Shown in pieces: positions 10,946 to 21,630 of a stretch of DNA of 64,000 bases; positions within the stretch are counted from its first letter, which is position 1, and the number at the start of each line of letters is the position of its first letter. The stretch covers positions 93,394,965 to 93,458,964 of the forward strand of contig OX352765.1 of assembly GCA_947095585.1 (NCBI GenBank), written 5' to 3'. A model generated the notes under the pieces. It searched no databases and was not told the origin of the DNA. It saw only the letters and a program-made list of their open reading frames with translations. Both the position numbers and the translations under genes were made by a program. The stretch comes from Nephrocerus scutellatus. Taxonomy: Eukaryota > Arthropoda > Insecta > Diptera > Pipunculidae.

Positions 10946-12109
10946 TAAAATTTTAAAGCTCTCTTATATTTCTATATCCACACATTATTTTCAAAATTTC
11001 CGATGAATTTATTCATCGACATGTGAATGTTCGTAACTTGTGGCAAAATTATGTACGCAGATCGGAGTGTTGACGTAAGTGAGAAGCAAGGTGTAGTGTT
11101 GTATTCGCAGTCCAGCAAATGCTTATTAAGAGTAATGGGTTCTACACTTTTACTCCAAGTACAACAAAGTACACCTTTTTTTATCTGATTGTGTAGGCCC
11201 TTTTTAATTTTCGTTTAATTCAAAGTTATTTTACAGCGTACAAACAGACAAACAGACAAAGCAACACCAACAAAGGGCATAACAAGTTAACTGAACTCGA
11301 TTATTGGTGGTTCTGGTCATCATCGGGCATCAAGAATGTTTTCTTGACGAACGAACCCAAATTCGCAGAAATCATTTCAAATGCGACAGCTGAGAATCTC
11401 GCGTTACTTTGTGTGCCTTTGTCCTGGCGTTGCGGCGGTGGTGTTTCATTCATCATCATACCATCTGGATTTATCTGAATTTGACAGCGTCATGTTGGAT
11501 GGGAAATAAATGCCCGCCGCATGGCAGCAACGTAAGATACTCTTAAGTCTTAACTGGAATCCAGTTTCCACCATGAGCACTCGCCTGCACCTTTCTCGTT
11601 GAATGGACGCGTTGCGTTGCGCTGGCTGCGATTTTTATTCCTGGTTGCCTGTTTCTCGAATATGCAAAATGAGAGAGGGAAAAAACAAACGGGAGAAAAT
11701 CCAAAAGGTACCTACCGACCGCGGCACCGAGTACCGAGTACCTACTGCGAGTACCGAGTATCTACTGCATATCATCCACTTGGTAGATATTATTATGTAT
11801 TTTATACTCGCAAAAGCTAACCGATTTGCATTAAATTTTTGCTGCTGCTCCTTCTTGGTGCTTTTGTCATAGAAACTATTCGCTATTGAAGCGGCACAAA
11901 GAGTATGTGAGAGTCCTTATCCTTTTGGTGACAGATTCCACAATTGGCAAAAGGGGAAGAGCACTTTGCAAGTAGGGGATTTGCATTACAAGTTAAGTTT
12001 CTGCTCTGTTATTTGCGGAAGTCTGTTAGGACCTCTTCGTGCTATTAACAGCGCAAAATTGTTCTCTTTTTCTTTTATAATTTGCGCACGCGTAAAGTGG
12101 TTTGCACCC
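10946..12109. other. Non-coding stretch
   Basis: No gene recognised. A short imperfect repeat of CGAGTAC/CTACTG words lies at 11,725-11,765. Two overlapping frames of 73-89 codons near 11,600-11,870 cover the same bases in different frames and show no domain. Confidence 0.4.
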
Positions 12110-12310
12110 TTATAAAGCTAGGCTTAGTACAGCGTTGGCATTAAGGTTAGGAAGAGGAAAGGAGGAGATGTCTATAAGCTTGAACTTTGAAAGCCTGCGG
12201 TGTTCAAGCGAATCTATTGACTTCGCAATGTTATCGTCATCGATTAGTTTTATCGCTCGGTTCTGAATTCTTTCTAGCCGATGCAAAGTAGTTTTAGGAG
12301 CACTTGACTA
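12110..12310 (-). pseudogene. Jockey/CR1-like LINE fragment (post-RT region)
   Basis: The minus strand encodes TLHRLERIQNRAIKLIDDDN followed by IAKSIDSLEHRRLSKFKL, the segment after the RT domain in Jockey/CR1-like elements (typically LxRIQRRAIRLIDD...LDSLxHRR). Catalytic and 3' parts are absent. It abuts the LOA-like fragment on the other strand at 12,311, so two insertions meet here. Probably the same family as the tails at 30.2, 33.8 and 62.7 kb. Confidence 0.65.
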
Positions 12311-12770
12311 GAAATGACAATTGTACTCAAGCTTGGGGCGAACCAATGGATAGGGGCCTTGCTTGAAAGTCGAGTCATCACTTCGTCCACAGGGGTAGTG
12401 TCTGTGTCCGTGACTGCATCTAAGGGCTGTCCACAAGGAAGTGTCCTTTCTCCCGTTCAGTGGTTACTCGTCATAGGCAATCTTCTAGCCGATCTACATA
12501 GATCAGGCTACATCGCCATTGGCTATGCTGATGACTTGGCGATTTTAATTAGCACAGCACGACCATTACAAATGTCATGCAAGATGCGTTACTTCACGTC
12601 TTAGAATGGTGCAGTAGAGAAGGTCTTGCCATCAATCCTTGCAAAACCATTCTGTCCGGGTTGGGACCTATTCCAGTGTGTTTAAAATTCTCGGCATTAT
12701 CCTTGATAAACAGCTAAGCTGGAATTCTCATATCAAGTCCGCCAGCGAACATATAACAATAATATCTTGC
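12311..12770 (+). pseudogene. R1/LOA-type LINE fragment with YADD box
   Basis: The frame from 12,314 reads KGCPQGSVLSPVQWLLVIG, then GYIAIGYADDLAILI; the YADD catalytic box is at 12,524-12,535. After a frameshift near 12,600 the sequence continues as EWCSREGLAINPCKT (12,603-12,650) and VFKILGIILDKQLSWNSHI (~12,680-12,735), the usual order in R1/LOA-type reverse transcriptases. Both ends are truncated, so only the palm-thumb piece survives. Confidence 0.8.
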
Positions 12771-13024
12771 CTATTAAATTAATAGTACGCAAATTATTAA
12801 AACAAATAGAAAACCATTGAAATAATTAGAAAAACTCATTGATATCCATACTATAAAATTAATAACCGTCTTGTTAACAATTTAATAGGATGCTTTTCTC
12901 TGAGTGTATAAGTTTCGAAGTAGAACTAAGTACTTCTGTGCGAAAAGTATATAAAACGCAACAATAAATAATATAACATTTAAAGGAATTCAGTAGCGTG
13001 TTACTGGAAAAATTTGTATGTAAT
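12771..13024. other. Short AT-rich gap
   Basis: AT-rich sequence containing near-repeats of AAATTAATAG (about 12,776-12,890). No gene. Confidence 0.4.
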
Positions 13025-13095
13025 TTGTCATTCTTAATAATAATAATAATACAGACCGTTGCAGTCTAAGGCCTAGCTTCTCGCGACGACTCATT
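13025..13095 (-). mobile_element. SINE 3'-tail fragment
   Basis: An (ATT/AAT)n run followed by ACAGACCGTTGCAGTCTAAG and GCCTAGCTTCTCGCGAC matches the 3' tail of the SINE at 18,421-18,718. Only about 70 bp of the tail remain. Confidence 0.6.
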
Positions 13096-14099
13096 CTTAA
13101 TACAACCCAACAAATTTTAAAGTAATACAGAATTGCATATAAAGCACCAATTCTTAAAGAATCCTTCCTTCCTTAAAAAGAATGGCAATTCAATTTAAAT
13201 TTCCGATTTTTATTACATATACATAAGCTACGTTACTGCTGCTGCTTGCTGCTGTAGTGCAAAGTTATTAAGAAAGAAAGCCCTATGGGTATTTCTTTAG
13301 TAAACAACAGAACAAAGACTCATAAAAAAACCGATAAACTATTTGGAAAATTCTTCTCCATCGACATAAAGCGTAGCTTAATTGGATTACACTGAACACT
13401 GATTCAATCAATTTTTACCGCACCGCAGCTAAAACCATTATACTCGTAAATGGTCAAAAGGAAGGTATTGGTGGTGGTGGGACAAATACTCAAAACATCA
13501 TCACTGAATATTTAATTTTTGCTGCTGCAGAAGTTACAGCAGGGTAGGAATCAAGACAAAGCAATTTGCACTCTACATTCAGCCACATCTCCAAGACGGC
13601 AACTACCGTTCAACTCCCAACTTGTTGCTGGGAACCATTTAATGGTTATTGGCTCAATTGGACGAGCATAACTGGAAGAAGACTGGAGCACAAAAATCAA
13701 AATAGAAATTGGCGTGTTGCCTGCGGGTATATTTTTTAATGACGGATGAGTGAGTGAATCAGACCAAGGAGCACACAAAATATGAAGTATAAACAAAAAT
13801 GATGGTTGCACACTTATAAAAGGAAGGTGCAAATTAACCAAAGAGGATATACGCAGTGCTGACAAGTTAAAGAACCAGCAGATTCATACCAGTCTTTGGT
13901 TTTAAGATAAATACCCTACAGGGTCACTTTGCATAAAAGCAAATAACTATAAGCCAAACAATTTTTCAATAAGAATTAAGTTGGTGATCGATATTCGATA
14001 CACCACCACCCTGTATTAATTAAGATTACCAATAAACAGAGTAAGTACGCCATTTGACTACTATTTAACAGTAACTATATAAAGGCGTGGCAAATTGAA
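13096..14099. other. Non-coding stretch
   Basis: No gene recognised. The 104-codon minus-strand frame at 13,551-13,865 has no recognisable domain, and nothing supports its expression. Confidence 0.4.
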
Positions 14100-14282
14100 A
14101 ATAATAAAATTTGGTGCGACAGACGGAAATGCGATCCGAGAAGCTTTTCATGACAGTCATTACTCTCGGACGTTGGTCAGACATTTGCGAGAAGTGGGAC
14201 CGTGAAAAATATTTTTGGTATGTTTCTGGGATTCAAACTTCAGTAGTCTAACGCACTAAACGCCTAGAGCCACGGTAGGTGT
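14100..14282 (-). mobile_element. tRNA-derived SINE, copy 2 (diverged)
   Basis: The body matches the other SINE copies: TACTCTCGGACGTTGGTCAG, then GCGAGAAGTGGGACCGTGAA on the plus strand. The tRNA head at the right is degraded (GGGATTCAAACTTCAG for the B box; CCTAGAGCCACG for the A box). It directly abuts the 3' end of the LOA element starting at 14,283. Confidence 0.7.
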
Positions 14283-16560
14283 GAAGAGTGGCGGTTCTCG
14301 CCGACATGGCGGGTTCCTCAAATAGCGCTTGAGTACGCACATTTTGCCACCGCATTCCTCTGGAGATCTCATGGAAAGAAAGATGGCGATATATCCAACC
14401 TGTAGCATTGAGGTACGACATCAAATCGGTGATGCCGTACTCGGAAAGATCCCTCAGGTCGGAAAAGAAGGAATTACTCAACTTGCGAAAACGGAGTGCC
14501 GCAAGGGCAGGACACTTGCAAAGAAAACGAATGGCAGTTTCTTTCTCATTCCCAATTAAGCAACTCCTGCAAAAGGTATTGTTAGGGATTCCCAGTTTGG
14601 CTGTCCACCGGTCAGTGACCCGTGATTATGGTAATCACTTTCTTTCCGAAATCTGGAGATCAATTCAGTGGATTTGTTTTTATTATAGGAGGGCTCCCGA
14701 CGTCGCCAAACTGCGTTTTAGTGTTAAGGAAGTAAAGGACTCGTTCCTGACGGAGCTCAAAAGACAGCAGACTGTCTCAGCACAGTCCATGTCCAGTGTG
14801 ACGCCCTTCGTCTGCCAGTACTTCAGCTTTTTGTCATTTCCGTCAATGTCGCTGTGCCACGGCACCCAAACTAGGGTGAAGTCTATGCATTGGCTTAGCG
14901 AAGCCAGTTCAGCTTGCACTGCCTGACGAGTATAGAACTGTTGCTTGTCGCAATAATGGCTTTGATAGCTGATTGGCTGACTACGCATATGCTGACCCTG
15001 CCCGCTATTGCGGTATTAAGAGATAAGATCTCTGCCTGGAAGATATTAGCAGAATCAGGTACTTTGTAAGGTTTTCAGAGTAAACTTCAGCACCGACTCC
15101 CTCTTGGATCCATTGGTGAATAGAGTTACATCAAAAAGTCTAACATACCTCCCGTCCTTTCAACTTTCACGAGTTGAAACTCTACGGCAAAGCTAGGATT
15201 GAAGTAAAGTTTAGGAGTGTATTAGGCGGTTGAAGATGGTATCATCTCATTTGGTAACAACTGCAGTATATTGGACAGTGTATGGACCGAACTTCACGCC
15301 GCAAATAGGTCGGGAGATAGTAAGTGTAGGATCGGTAGAACAGGACTGAAGTCCTCCAGTTATACCAACAGCTGCTGATCTTTGTATTCTACTTAGCTTG
15401 CTGTAATTGTACCTTTTATTAATCGCCGGACACCATACCAGCGCCCCAAAGGTTAGAATAGAGCGCACCACTGCTGTGGACGGTTACAGAGCTATCTTCT
15501 GACGCAAAATATTGGCCAATACATGCTTTCTTAGCCCTAAGTTCTATACTCGACTTCTAGCTGAGTTTCCTGTCTAGGATTACGCCGAGATATTTTGCTC
15601 CTTAGGTTAGCGTGAGTCTCTGACCATTGAGTTTGGGCAGGGCAAAGTCCGGTGTTTTGGATTTGGTGTCGAAAAGTACCATTTTAGTTTTGTCAGAGTT
15701 AACCCGTTATGCCCCAGCCGGTCGACAGGAGGTATCCCTGCATAAATCCCTTTTTATGACCTAACTAATCACGGAAAGGTACTGTCCTGACACAATTATC
15801 GCCACGTCTTCTGCATACGCTACAGCTTTCGTTCTGTCCATCTCAAGTGTCCTGCTGACCTTGTTTATTACCAACAGCTACAGTAGAGGCGATATCATAC
15901 CTACTTGGGGAGTACCTCTGTCGACTGATTTGGTGATCGGCTAATGCCCAGATTGCCATGGATAAACGTGTTTCCTAGCATGGAGATGGATCTACTGTAT
16001 TAGGTGTTGCTCCATCCCTAACTGAGTGAGAGCCTCTGAATGGCATCAATGTCATTGTTAAAGGTACCTTCTATATCGAGGAAGGTGGCATAGCAGGTGT
16101 ATTGTTTGAAATTAAGGGAGTGATTAATTGTTCGTACTACCTCGTGGAGTGCTGTCTCTGTGGACCTGCCTTTAAGGTATGCTGGTATTTTGACACAGCC
16201 GTATCTTCGAAACTTAGTCTTATGTGATAGTCAAATATTCGTTCCAAACGATAGACTAAGTGGTCTAAAGTCTTTCGCCGATTCATGTCCTCTTCTGCCT
16301 GCTTTGGGGATGAACACCACTCGTTCTCTTCTCCAGCTGATGCAGGGAACATAGCTAAGTTGTAGGCAACTTCTGAATATATTCACCAGCCAAGCGATCG
16401 GCACACCTATAGTCTTCTGAAGCATGATAGGTTAAATGACGTCAAGACCAGACGATTTATACGCAGAGAAACTGCGAATGGCCCAGGAAACCTTTTCGTT
16501 GGTTATGATGTTGTCCACTTTGCATTGTGTTACATCCTGGCTTTTAGGAGGACTTAGCCA
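14283..16560 (-). pseudogene. R1/LOA-type LINE, about 2.3 kb: RT, RNase H and C-terminal zinc-like region
   Basis: This is the most complete LOA-type copy, on the minus strand from ~16,560. RERVVFIPKAGRRGHESAKD then FRPLSLS (~16,345-16,260) is the RT entry motif. RGTPQVGMISPLL (~15,915-15,880) is the VPQG-like block. At 15,806-15,817 the catalytic box reads YAED instead of YADD. The post-RT segment RSILTFGALVWCPAINKRYN lies at 15,465-15,400. An RNase H domain follows (VQAELASLSQCIDF, then TLVWVPWHSDIDGND, ~14,920-14,840). The end has a Cys-containing tail (CKCPALAALRFRKLS, ~14,520) and YLNATGWIY (~14,400). Frameshifts and stops (including a TAG in the VxSPLLW block) make it non-functional. 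Its 3' end touches a SINE. Confidence 0.85.
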
Positions 16561-17686
16561 CGGTACTAACTAAATAAATAAATTCGACCAATAATAACAA
16601 CCAACATTTTTGGCTGTTCGGATAAACTTTGACTGTGGCCAGGTCTGCTTCTTAGCCCTGACATAGATTCACCTATCAGTAGCCGGATTCTGTTAGCGTT
16701 ATTTTTACGCGTGTGTACGCTACGGTTAGAAAAAACTATAAAGAGGTTGAATTGGAGTATATGTGCTTTCGACAAGACGGCTTCACATACACACACAGTT
16801 GGGCGTTGGCCAAACAATCGAGTTATTGAACATTAGGCAGAAAAGTTAACAAAACAATTTTGTTAGCCAACCTTTGGTTCGAAATATTTTCAAATCATGC
16901 GACATTCATGCTAATTGGGATAAATTTGAATAAATAAATTCAATAAATATGCAGAAAAGAAGAAAAAACAAAAAAAAAACAGTTCAGCGCAAGAGTTGAC
17001 ATTCGTGTGGGAGGAAGCCTTGGGTGCTTCGCGGTTCGCTTGCAAATTTGACACCATCCGATCGTAAAGATTCAAATTAATGAATAAATCTACATTTTTC
17101 CAAACCAAAACTCCAGACTGATGAATAAAAGAAAGCAGACAGGCGCCATGTGTGTGAGATCGTGCAAGGAACCCCCGCATGAAATGCATTATGCATTTGC
17201 GTCGGTGCGCTGCGGTACGGTGCGGTTCTGAATCGGCGGCCGGGACAAGCAGACTGGGACACCAAGACGAAAATAATCAACAAAATTTACTGATAAAATT
17301 GGAACGTGTAACCAACAATCAGGCAGCTTTTCAACGAAGATGACAAACGATGCTCGTTTTGCAAAAAATCACGCTTCTCATAGAGAAACAGAACTTCCAC
17401 GCAAAGGAAGCTGTTGTGTGCTGTATGTAATATAAAGATCATATCTAAATTTGGTATCATTGTAAAGCGTGACTCATAAGCTACCAAAAACCTCTAAGTT
17501 GTTTCACATGGGCAGTATGAATTTTTAATAAAATTTAATAAATGTGAGGCATTGTTGAAAGTTATGACAACCTTTTGGTTATTGGAAAATGTTTTTCATA
17601 AGCTCACATGCAAAATTTGGTATGTTGGACAATCTTAGCTGCGAGCCAGAAGGGCGAAGCTAAAATTCAGGGGTCAATAATTTTTT
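16561..17686. other. Non-coding stretch
   Basis: No gene or repeat recognised. Several 60-90-codon minus-strand frames overlap one another in different frames and carry no domain. Confidence 0.4.
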
Positions 17687-17687
17687 T

Positions 17688-17830
17688 CCAGCGTGCGTAT
17701 GTTTGTGAATTTGTCAGTTTGTCAACTCGTATATCTCGACTACTACCGGTTGGAATTGGGTGAGACTTATTTTAAAACAATTGCTTAGCATTCGGCTTGC
17801 GATGGTGTTATTTTGAGATTCCTTTTTATT
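17688..17830 (-). mobile_element. mini-me/DINE-1-like element fragment, family D
   Basis: The minus strand reads CCATCGCAAGCCGAATGCTA, then AGCAATTGTTTTAAAATAAG, GAGATATACGAGTTGACAAA and CTGACAAATT. The same core order occurs at 54.6, 59.7 and 60.1 kb. The core followed by CTGACAAA-type tetranucleotides resembles dipteran mini-me/DINE-1 (non-autonomous Helentron) elements. Family naming is inference; the shared core is observed. Confidence 0.55.
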
Positions 17831-17874
17831 CATAGAAATAGTTTTAGGAGAAAAAGTATAAAAAAGGGGTTTTC

Positions 17875-17926
17875 GTCACAGAAAGCTTCTCAATTCGCCG
17901 TTCGGATCCGTAGGTCCTTCCGTTAG
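17875..17926 (+). mobile_element. SINE body fragment
   Basis: AAGCTTCTCAATTCGCCGTT followed by CGGATCCGTAGGTCC is the sense-strand version of the mid-body of the SINE (compare the minus strand of 10,770-10,810). It abuts the LOA fragment at 17,927. Confidence 0.55.
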
Positions 17927-18300
17927 ATGGCGGACGATTTCGCTAAGAAGGGCGTTGCTATAGACATCGTCTCTCTGGAGAGGGTTAGCTTTCCAATGAG
18001 CTCAGTCGAGGAACAAGATCTATCCTCTTTCAAAACTAAGTCACAGCTCAGGTGGATCCTACAGCAAAAGGAAAACCACCGAGTTGTGGCTGTCTGCACG
18101 GGCCACTGGCAAGTGGGCAGCCATGCTGCTTAGTTGGGTATACCGCAAAACAACTTCTCCAGAAGCAGGCCAAGACATCGCATTTTAGGGAAACCAGGAC
18201 CTGAAAGATACTACAGGATCATCGGACTGATCTCGTATCTGAATGCTACAGGCTGGACTTATACCACTTAATATCCATGCTAGGTCCCTCGAGATTTGTG
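17927..18300 (+). pseudogene. R1/LOA-type LINE fragment (end of RNase H and C-terminal tail)
   Basis: MADDFAKKGVAIDIVSLERV is the end of an RNase H domain (ADxLAxKG), followed after ~90 codons by VCTGHWQVGSHAA and then RYYRIIGLISYLNATGWTY. The last block matches YLNATGWIY at the end of the 14.3-16.6 kb element, so both belong to one family. A stop at 18,131 and a frameshift follow. The reverse transcriptase is missing. Confidence 0.75.
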
Positions 18301-18420
18301 GCATCAAAATGACACACACTATTGACGACCTCGCAAGTACCGCGGGGTTCACCACTCTACCTACTTATCCATTATGTTGAGGCCTCACTAAAAACAAGTT
18401 GGCCTCACATACCTCATATA

Positions 18421-18718
18421 ACAATAATAATATTCGGCGCGATAGACCGTTGCGGTCGAAGGCCTAGTTTCCCGCGACTATTTGTGTTGTGCTTGTATAT
18501 TTTTGCACACAAATTGAAGGGACCTAATACTTAATGCCGTATCCAAACGGTGAGTTGAGAAGCTTTCCGTTACAAGTTATTACTCTCGGATGTTTGTCAG
18601 ACATTCGCGAGAGGTGGGACCGTGAAAAATACTTTTGCTGTTACTGGGATTCGAACCACGAACCTCCTGCTCAAAAGTCCATGTACTTATCCCCTGAGCC
18701 ACGACGCCCACTGTATGT
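18421..18718 (-). mobile_element. tRNA-derived SINE, copy 3 (most complete)
   Basis: A full-length copy (about 298 bp) on the minus strand. From the right: GTGGGCGTCGTGGCTCAGGG (A box, about 18,690-18,710), GTGGTTCGAATCCCAG (B box, about 18,643-18,658), the body (CGGTCCCACCTCTCGCG; GAGAGTAATAACTTGTAACG), the tail TCGCGGGAAACTAGGCC and ending in (ATT)n at 18,421-18,434. CTCATATA flanks it on both sides (18,413-18,420 and 18,719-18,726), a plausible target-site duplication. SINEs are transcribed by RNA polymerase III and copied by a LINE enzyme. Confidence 0.85.
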
Positions 18719-18726
18719 CTCATATA

Positions 18727-20080
18727 CTGGATGCAAAACATCTCACTAAAAAGTTTTGCTTACCTTTGAGTAGATTTTTTTACTGTTTTTACTTTGACAG
18801 TAGAAGGGTAGAATTGTCCTCGAACACTGATTACTCTCTCCGCTCTATTTTCTAAACGTCAAAATAGGTACGTATCTAACGAAAGCACACAAATTGCCAA
18901 TCTAATAATTACGAACGGAATTCCCGTCTTGTATAACGAGGATAAAGGATAAATTTTCACTGATATGTTTTTCGTGGAATTCCTGGTCATGAGGTACGCA
19001 CAGTGCTTATGTATATGTAGCACTATATAGCATTTTCCAATGAAATGCAATTACCAGCAACACGAAAGCTGGCAGTCGCCTTTACTCCACCTCGCTGTCC
19101 TGGTCCGGGGTAAAGTCGTTTGTTCATCTGGCACTAGATTCCCACCAATTACTTTTTCCTAGAAGCAGTTTTCTTTTATGTCATCCTGCTGAACTTGTTA
19201 TAAATCCCTGGAAACAGGACAAAATCCGTGGAGAGCAGGAGAAATTTGTTTGTTTGTTTGTTTGTTGTACAAGAGGACATCGCAGGTTTCTCTGCTTGTC
19301 CAATTGAAACTTTGATAACAACGCCTTAAGCCGACACGATAGTAATGAGAAAACTTTGAAAGGTCCAACGAAACTCATTTTACCATCCAAACAAAATTCT
19401 TGGAATAAAATCCTTTTGAGTGCTGATTTGATGAAAGTTCAGAGAAGGTGAATTTGGTCGATATCTTCCGAGAAAATTCGTCCCTTGTTCCAGGAAGGTA
19501 CATCACACAGCACACTCAGCCTCTTGCCGGTACAAGGAAAGTTTTTTTTTGAGTAGAGATGACCGGAATTCAAAGGTGAGTAGAATGGAGGGAGAAATGG
19601 AGTTAACAAAAGAAACATCGCACGATCTTTTCATATGATTTTAACTTAAAAACAGCGACTTTAGAACGATGACTGGAAATTACATAAAAGTAATCAATTT
19701 GTCGTGCAATAGAAAATAAATAAAGTAAAAAAAAAGTTCCATTCATCCAGAATTTCACGAAGGACATGCCATGGTAATACCAAATCAGTAATTTGAAACT
19801 CTGCCAAAGTTTTTCACACGCACTGTTAAGGGTAAACGACTATAGCCATAACAGAGATAACACAGGGTGTTTTTAAGCATATTAGTTGATGCTTTTAATA
19901 TATACGTAGATTTTATAAAAATGTTGTAAACATCTAAAGTATTAAAGGAATATGAACCGTAACTAGGTCAAATGATAGACTGAATATGTCAGACTTTTCT
20001 AACTTTTTGAATGAAAAGTAATTGTCTAACCAAAAAACTGCTTATTTTGCAACATATTCTGGTAATCTCCTCTTAGCTAA
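18727..20080. other. Non-coding stretch
   Basis: No gene recognised. A short (TTTG)n run lies at 19,246-19,265. Reading frames are under 70 codons and featureless. Confidence 0.4.
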
Positions 20081-20575
20081 TGTGTTAATTGAGTACAAAT
20101 GCATGTAAACATGTCCAGCATAGCAACACAGCACGGGCATGCAAATAAATCCAGCATAGCAACACAGCACATGCAAGCAAATAAATCGAGCGAAGCGACA
20201 CAACCAACGCAGTATGTACAAAATAACGGAGGTGACAAAATGCCCGATGGAAAAAACGCAAAATATTTGCTATAAGCATAAGCGGAAGAGAAAACACCAA
20301 CAACACGAGAGAGCTGAGAGAGCTGCAAAGCTACAAAGTCCACCAAGAGGCTAATCTTATAAAAGGAGAAACACAGGAAGAATTGTTCTCTTTCCTGCGA
20401 AATCAGTGACACGGTTCACGCGGACGGCATCCTGAACAGTAGTAGACACTGAATAGTAACACTGGAATATCAACTGCAAATAGGAGAAGTGAACACCGGA
20501 AGCTAAAAATAAACCCTGAAATATCCAACACCAAACTTGGTAACGAAGTCGACGACGGAGGAATTTTGGCGACGT
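20081..20575 (+). mobile_element. Possible solo LTR or LTR-retrotransposon 5' end
   Basis: The stretch starts TGTGTTAATT. It has a good TATA-like motif (CTTATAAAAGGAGAA, 20,354-20,368), an AATAAA-like signal (20,507-20,514) and, at 20,567, TGGCGACGTGATACGGGAC, which resembles the tRNA-Arg type primer-binding sites of some fly Gypsy elements. No gag or pol follows and no second LTR is visible, so this is a hypothesis. The TATA motif could equally be part of an ordinary promoter. Confidence 0.3.
20108..20205 (+). repeat. ~37-bp tandem repeat, about 2.5 units
   Basis: The unit contains GCAAATAAATCCAGCATAGC followed by AACACAGCAC. Units begin near 20,117, 20,149 and 20,180 with small variations (CCAGCATAGC / CGAGCGAAGC). 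It lies inside the possible LTR. Confidence 0.65.
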
Positions 20576-20914
20576 GATACGGGACAACCAACGTTGATTA
20601 GCGCTATAATCAGGTTAGTCCAGTCCTCTCAATGCGTTAGTTTAAATTCCCTTTCTTGGTTTCGAGACTCTGGCGGGCCTTACAGGACTCCATCTTGAAA
20701 CCCGGAAAATCTTGATAGGGTGATTTCCCTTGTTAGGTGTAGAGACCCTTCGGCTTGATATCAAGAGAAGCGCTCAAGAAAAGTTGACGAAATGGAGCGG
20801 TTTGTGAGTGATGAATGATAGACGAAATACTTTACTTTTTGAGGAATTACTCAGGTTGTAAGAGTTTGGAGTAATTGCAAGAGTTTACTCAACTCCAAGT
20901 AATAAGAAGGGCTC
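20206..20914. other. Non-coding stretch between LTR candidate and RTE remnant
   Basis: Apart from the LTR-like motifs already listed, no gene or repeat is recognised up to 20,914. Confidence 0.35.
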
Positions 20915-21470
20915 TACAACTGGGGTCCGGTACTAGCCTATCATAAAAAATCTCTTTACCGGTTCCGGTTTCGTGTCGATGTCATCCACAGTTTGGCATC
21001 TCTGGTCTACGCCATGTTTCCAGCGTAGACTTTGCCTTGATCTCATGTTCCGTAAACCCTACCGCAAATAACTCTCATAGCCGGATCCTCTTCGCTTATG
21101 CGAGTTAGCTCTCCTGCCCACCGGAGCCTATCGAGCTTGATTTGTGTTAACGCTTGTAGATCCTTTTTATAGAGTTTCCAAAATCGCTTTTCCCCCCAAT
21201 ACAGGGCAACAATTATCCGTAAGACTTGCCTTTTGAATGGAGCTAAGAGATCAGAATGTTTTCCGCTAAACACAAGACTTTACACCTGGATCGGCGACAT
21301 GGGGCCGATGAATCGTAATCGATGACTAATATGACATTGTTCCTATCAGAGTCTTGGATCACTTTCTCAAACGCCAGTTTGAAGTGGACGCTGGCCATTG
21401 TCAACCTTAATAGTTGGAGAATAATGGAGTCAGCAGAACGAATGACAGTATTTTCAAGACCATTTGTGTT
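20915..21470 (-). pseudogene. RTE-type LINE (family 1), 3' half, copy b
   Basis: On the minus strand, 21,420-21,350 has FKLAFEKVIQDSDRNNV, equivalent to FNLALQKVIRDSD in the 48.9-kb copy. It then jumps by deletion to RQVLRIIVALYWGEKRFWK (~21,230) and LTQIKLDRLRWAGELTRISE (~21,150-21,090), the conserved RTE C-terminal LRWAGHVARM-type motif. The 3' end is the family tail: CCGGTAAAGAGATTTTTTAT, GTACCGGACCCCAGTTGTAG (20,920-20,985). The YADD region is deleted. Confidence 0.8.
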
Positions 21471-21504
21471 GTTAGCCTGCCAGCTCAGCCCCAGGACTTA
21501 CTCT

Positions 21505-21630
21505 CTCTGCATTGAGAGCGAGTCCTTCTTTGTATCGTTCTTTGTATCGTACGGTGGAGAGATTTTTTGCGGGAGGCCAGGACCAGAACCAGGTTTTAGA
21601 GCCAAATATGATTATGATGCAACGGCGGTC
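21505..21630 (+). mobile_element. RTE family 1, 3'-end fragment, copy c
   Basis: TTTGCGGGAGGCCAGGACCA, then GAACCAGGTTTTAGAGCC and AAATATGATTATGATG (21,566-21,620) is the 3' terminal sequence of family 1, in the opposite orientation to copy b just upstream. A short ATTCTTTGTATCGTTC duplication precedes it. Confidence 0.65.
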
